Part shown: positions 4,125 through 6,743 of the stretch, one piece after another
How the letters are laid out: the number at the start of each line of letters is the position of its first letter
Numbering within the stretch: position 1 is the first letter of the stretch
Source of the DNA: a bacterium
GTDB lineage: Bacteria; CBDUZB01; JAGLHV01
NCBI GenBank assembly: GCA_023132075.1
Contig: JAGLYT010000088.1
Span: 1 to 6,743 of the forward strand
Reading direction: 5' to 3'
DNA length: 6,743 nt
Position numbers and translations under genes: made by a program
The notes under the pieces: generated by a model
The model's input: only the letters and a program-made list of their open reading frames with translations
The model's database searches: none
What the model was told of the DNA's origin: nothing

Positions 4125-5618
4125 TTACTCTTCCAAATATTCCTTAGCCGCTGTTCCCCACTCAAGATCATAAGGAGGACAGGTAAGTTTTTCCAGGTAT
4201 TGTTTAGATTCCTGACTGCGATGTAACTTTTGTTTAAGAATTTTGCCTAAGGCAAGTAATACTTTAGGCATATAAGTACTTTTATTAAACTTTTCAATAA
4301 TGTGTTGATAGGTCTGCACTGCTTCTTTCCAGCGTTGGGCTTTTTCATAAAAAGAAGCAATTTGAAAAAAAAGAAAATCGGTTAATTCCGCATTTTTGAT
4401 AACAATTTTTGTCCGGTCCAAAATTTCATTTATTAAAACTGTATCATTTTTTCCATTCGCTATCTTCATTAATTCTATTGCTGTCTGACAAAAAGCCGAT
4501 TGATTATTTTCCCGCTCATAAACACGCAAGAGGCCTTCCCTCGCTTTTATGTGTTGCGGACAAACAGCAATAATTTCGTTAAAAATTCTCCGGGCTTTTT
4601 GAAAATCATTCAAAAAAAAAGCAGAAACACCTTTTTCCACCTTAATTTCAAGCCTATCCGGGGTCTGCTCAGCCGCATCTTCCCATGGTTTACCAATACG
4701 AAAAGTTCTAATTAAAATACCCCCTCCGACACCGAAAAGGAAACCCGCGACATGTGCCCAATATCCTACCCTGGGCGTATATTTAATAGTCATTAAACCC
4801 ATAAATAATTGTTGAAAAAACCATAATGGGGCTGCTATCCATGCCGGCACTTCAAATGTTCCAAAACGAGGATAAATAGATAAAAATAAAAAGTAGAAAA
4901 TACGAATTTTCATTGCCGCATAACGAATGAGAAATGCTCCCATAATTGATGCTACTGCCCCGGAAGCTCCGATTAAAGGTTCCTGGTGTTGCGGATAAAA
5001 AGCATTTTGCACTAAAGCCGCTGCTACTCCACCCAAAAGGTATAATGATAAAAAAATCGGCGGTCCCCATCGTTCCTCTATATTGCATCCGACTAACCAT
5101 AAAAAGAACATATTAAAAAAAATGTGCAATATTCCGGCATGTAAAAATTGATAAGTCAAAATATTAGGAAATATCGGCCCCTGCTTAGAAAAACCATACT
5201 TAGAAAATACGGAATGGCGATTTTCAGAAGATTTTTCTAAACTCTCTTTTAAGGCAACATAGTGGGGATAACATAATTTCCACTGGTATTGAGCTTGATG
5301 AGAAATTACTATTGTTTGATTTTGAACCGATAAAAAAATTTGATTAACTAAAGAAGTAGGAAAATCCGGCGATTTTTTTTCATTTTGCAGTAATATTCTT
5401 GTTTCTTGCGGTATTCCCGAATTGGAACTAATTAAAATATCTGCCACTCGCTGTCCCAGAGAAGAAAACTGCTCAAAACTCACCCGTTCATTTAAAAATT
5501 TTTTTTCTCCCGGCCAGGTTAAAACAAAAACCAAAGCATTAAGTAAAATCAATCCAGCCGTGAAATAAGGAAACTTACTTAGTGCAGCCTTACGGCCAAT
5601 GGGAAAAAAAATAAACAT
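4125..5618 (-). CDS. Rhomboid-family intramembrane serine protease with long L1 loop and C-terminal TPR-like region
   Basis: Membrane-embedded serine protease of 497 residues. The first membrane segment is about 18-35. The rhomboid core follows from about 155: HAGILHIFFNMFFLWLVG gives H165 and N169, equivalent to the GlpG H150/N154 oxyanion pair. The catalytic serine is S219 in GASGA and the catalytic histidine is H289 in WAHVAGFLFG. The core has the expected six membrane segments, ending near 304. Between TM1 and TM2 lies a hydrophilic stretch of about 115 residues (38-152), much longer than the L1 loop of GlpG and expected outside the cytoplasm. Residues 325-495 are soluble helical repeats (such as ALGKILKQKL, EKAQRWKEAVQTYQHII) resembling TPRs, likely cytoplasmic. 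ATG 5618 is only 3 nt after the lipoprotein stop codon and has a weak SD, indicating translational coupling. The protease call is firm; its substrate is unknown. Confidence 0.93.
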   Translation of the reverse strand: MFIFFPIGRKAALSKFPYFTAGLILLNALVFVLTWPGEKKFLNERVSFEQFSSLGQRVADILISSNSGIPQETRILLQNEKKSPDFPTSLVNQIFLSVQNQTIVISHQAQYQWKLCYPHYVALKESLEKSSENRHSVFSKYGFSKQGPIFPNILTYQFLHAGILHIFFNMFFLWLVGCNIEERWGPPIFLSLYLLGGVAAALVQNAFYPQHQEPLIGASGAVASIMGAFLIRYAAMKIRIFYFLFLSIYPRFGTFEVPAWIAAPLWFFQQLFMGLMTIKYTPRVGYWAHVAGFLFGVGGGILIRTFRIGKPWEDAAEQTPDRLEIKVEKGVSAFFLNDFQKARRIFNEIIAVCPQHIKAREGLLRVYERENNQSAFCQTAIELMKIANGKNDTVLINEILDRTKIVIKNAELTDFLFFQIASFYEKAQRWKEAVQTYQHIIEKFNKSTYMPKVLLALGKILKQKLHRSQESKQYLEKLTCPPYDLEWGTAAKEYLEE

Positions 5619-5621
5619 ATC

Positions 5622-6206
5622 TTATTCCGGTTTAATAAAAAAGCCGTCATCAACATAACCATAGCTAATTTCCAGACATTCCTGGCTTTGTTGAGTAACC
5701 ATCTGGCTTACCTGGTGCGAATAAACGGTCTGAATTGATTTTAAAACTATTCCCGTTTTGGCATCTACCCAAACTTGAGAAGCAATCTCTCCGTCCGGAC
5801 GATTCATTTTGACTTGATAAAGCACTGTTTCCTGTCCGGCGATGTTTCCTCCGGGACCGGTTTTTCCTTGATGAATAATAAACCAGAATTTATACGATTT
5901 TACTTTGTCGGGAGAAATTTCATTTGTATTTACCGGAAAACTACTTTCATCCAAAGTGTTTTTTATCTTTGAATATAAATATTTCCCGTCATAAACCTGA
6001 ATACTGTTTTCGCTTTCCATGCGAAATTTTTCCCCATCCGTAAAAACATCTACAACATTTTCTTCTTTCACTCCCATTATGCAATTTTCAAAAACCTGCT
6101 TCCACTTTCCCTTAAAAGAAACATCTTTGGGTTTAGATGTACTACAAGAGACACATCCCCATAGAAGCACCAGTACAACATTGAAAATTACAGCTTTTTT
6201 TAACAT
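5622..6206 (-). CDS. Putative lipoprotein, possibly LolA/RseB-like fold
   Basis: A 194-residue exported protein of unknown function. The N-terminus is a lipoprotein signal: MLKK, a hydrophobic stretch (5-16), then LWGC (Cys at 18) and a second Cys at 21 in CVSC; C18 fits the lipobox better, though C21 is possible. The mature part is rich in beta-type segments (KGKWKQVFENC, EKFRMESENSIQVYDGKYLY, VWVDAKTGIVLKSIQ). The alternation and the 'DAKTG-x-V/I-L' turn resemble LolA/RseB-like outer-membrane lipoprotein-sorting or sensor proteins; this is a fold-level guess with no decisive motif. The start at 6206 has SD AAGGGGG (6211-6217). It sits 3 nt before the rhomboid gene, so the two are almost surely co-translated. 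The lipoprotein could assist, regulate or be a substrate of the protease; context is the only support. Confidence 0.8.
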   Translation of the reverse strand: MLKKAVIFNVVLVLLWGCVSCSTSKPKDVSFKGKWKQVFENCIMGVKEENVVDVFTDGEKFRMESENSIQVYDGKYLYSKIKNTLDESSFPVNTNEISPDKVKSYKFWFIIHQGKTGPGGNIAGQETVLYQVKMNRPDGEIASQVWVDAKTGIVLKSIQTVYSHQVSQMVTQQSQECLEISYGYVDDGFFIKPE

Positions 6207-6251
6207 AATTCCCCCTTTTTTAAAATCTATTTTTTTATATCCGATTTTTAT

Positions 6252-6725
6252 TTATAAAGAAAGCATTTTTTTTATTTCTTCTTCAACCAATTTCCAATGG
6301 GTTCCTTTCCAATAAATCTTTCGGCAAAAAGGACATAGCGAAAATTCTTTTTGTGTTTGATAAACATATGCGGGAACTTTGCCTTCCACTTTTAACCTAT
6401 CTACTCGAATTAAAAGCGTATTACAAATTGTACAACGGGAAAAAATTTTATTCTTATCTAATTTTAAATCAAATGTTTTAAACACCTGAGCTAACTGTTC
6501 AGGCAAAAAATCACTTTTAATAAGTACCAGTTTTAAAGCTTTTTTCCTGCTTAAGGTTGTGTCCCTGCTTAAAATGATTCTACTTTCTTTAAGACTTTGA
6601 TAAATTAAATCTTTTTTTCCTTTAAATCCGGAAAAAGGTTCCCTCTTGAAATACAGGCAGTCATAACCCAAAATACATAACCAGCAATGAAGCCGGCCTA
6701 ACATAAAATCTACTAAAAATTTCAT
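6252..6725 (-). CDS. Mut7-C family protein (PIN-like RNase domain plus zinc ribbon)
   Basis: A 157-residue cytoplasmic protein matching the Mut7-C family throughout. The N-terminal PIN-like part opens with FLVDFMLGRL and GYD (3-22), with putative metal-binding acids D6, D39 (KKDL) and D55 (LSRDTTL). The C-terminal zinc ribbon has C98 and C101 (CTICN), C131 and C134 (CPFC), and the family ending YWKGTHW (138-144). The family is predicted to have RNase activity; biological targets are not established. One oddity is that the motif usually written RLxRWLRxLG reads RLHCWLCILG here, so two basic positions are cysteines (C14 and C17). The ATG at 6725 has no recognisable SD and follows directly on an in-frame-looking TAA (6728-6726), suggesting coupling to a gene ending just upstream of the window. 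It is 45 nt before the lipoprotein gene. Confidence 0.92.
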   Translation of the reverse strand: MKFLVDFMLGRLHCWLCILGYDCLYFKREPFSGFKGKKDLIYQSLKESRIILSRDTTLSRKKALKLVLIKSDFLPEQLAQVFKTFDLKLDKNKIFSRCTICNTLLIRVDRLKVEGKVPAYVYQTQKEFSLCPFCRKIYWKGTHWKLVEEEIKKMLSL

Positions 6726-6743
6726 TTATTTGTTTTGTAACAT
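6726..6743 (-). CDS. Possible 3' tail of an upstream gene (last five codons)
   Basis: On the minus strand the window begins ATG TTA CAA AAC AAA TAA, with TAA abutting the Mut7-C start (TAAATG). If this frame is open further upstream, the downstream gene is translationally coupled to it, which would explain the absence of an SD there. Eighteen nucleotides cannot prove a gene; this is inference from context. Confidence 0.25.
   Translation of the reverse strand: MLQNK

Noticed and set aside
4852-5100. Second minus-strand frame of 82 codons inside the rhomboid gene
   Set aside because: Out-of-frame shadow within the catalytic core of a clear rhomboid; no SD or recognisable motif.
6019-6315. Plus-strand frame of 98 codons
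   Set aside because: Opposite the lipoprotein start and the Mut7-C zinc-ribbon end; rich in Ser/Thr/Phe as expected from antisense of AT-rich coding DNA.
1-6743. CRISPR array, tRNA, rRNA, riboswitch or complete insertion sequence
   Set aside because: I found no regularly spaced repeats, cloverleaf, conserved rRNA stretches, riboswitch-like leader or transposase motif on either strand.

Overview
The window carries ten protein-coding genes, all on the minus strand, so transcription runs from high to low coordinates. The DNA is AT-rich, and most starts have strong purine-rich Shine-Dalgarno (SD) sites. The gene content (rubrerythrins, two-iron superoxide reductase, a class III ribonucleotide reductase-like glycyl-radical domain, fermentative D-lactate dehydrogenase) points to a strictly or mainly anaerobic bacterium. 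A lipoprotein signal and a sigma-70-like promoter rule against an archaeon. A Firmicutes-like or other low-GC anaerobic lineage fits, but I cannot fix the phylum from sequence alone.

Region A (6743 to 3479) holds, in transcription order: a Mut7-C family RNase/zinc-ribbon protein, a small lipoprotein, a rhomboid intramembrane protease with a TPR tail, and a class I SAM-dependent methyltransferase. Gaps are 45, 3 and 43 nt. The lipoprotein and rhomboid genes are nearly fused, and the Mut7-C gene seems coupled to a gene ending just outside the window. The promoter must lie beyond position 6743.

Region B (3478 to 3271) is a 208-nt intergenic spacer. It contains a GC-rich islet of unknown origin, a 20-bp AT-only palindrome, and a good promoter (TTGACA, 16 nt, TATCAT). 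A perfect 7-bp inverted repeat overlaps the promoter's -10 box and looks like an operator.

Region C (3270 to 1, cut by the window edge) is a compact operon: an Rrf2-family regulator with three cysteines placed for an Fe-S cluster, an LdhA-type D-lactate dehydrogenase with a cysteine-rich tail, a reverse rubrerythrin, a two-iron superoxide reductase, a 99-residue stand-alone protein ending in an NrdD-like glycyl-radical motif, and a classical rubrerythrin missing only its last part. The first three intergenic gaps are each exactly 26 nt. The likely logic is that an oxygen- or iron-sulfur-responsive repressor controls superoxide reduction, peroxide/oxygen reduction, NADH reoxidation and perhaps protection or repair of an oxygen-sensitive glycyl-radical enzyme.

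The most interesting item is the stand-alone glycyl-radical domain at 539-838. Its place among oxygen-defence genes suggests a 'spare part' for class III ribonucleotide reductase, analogous to YfiD/GrcA for pyruvate formate-lyase. That role is inferred, not shown.
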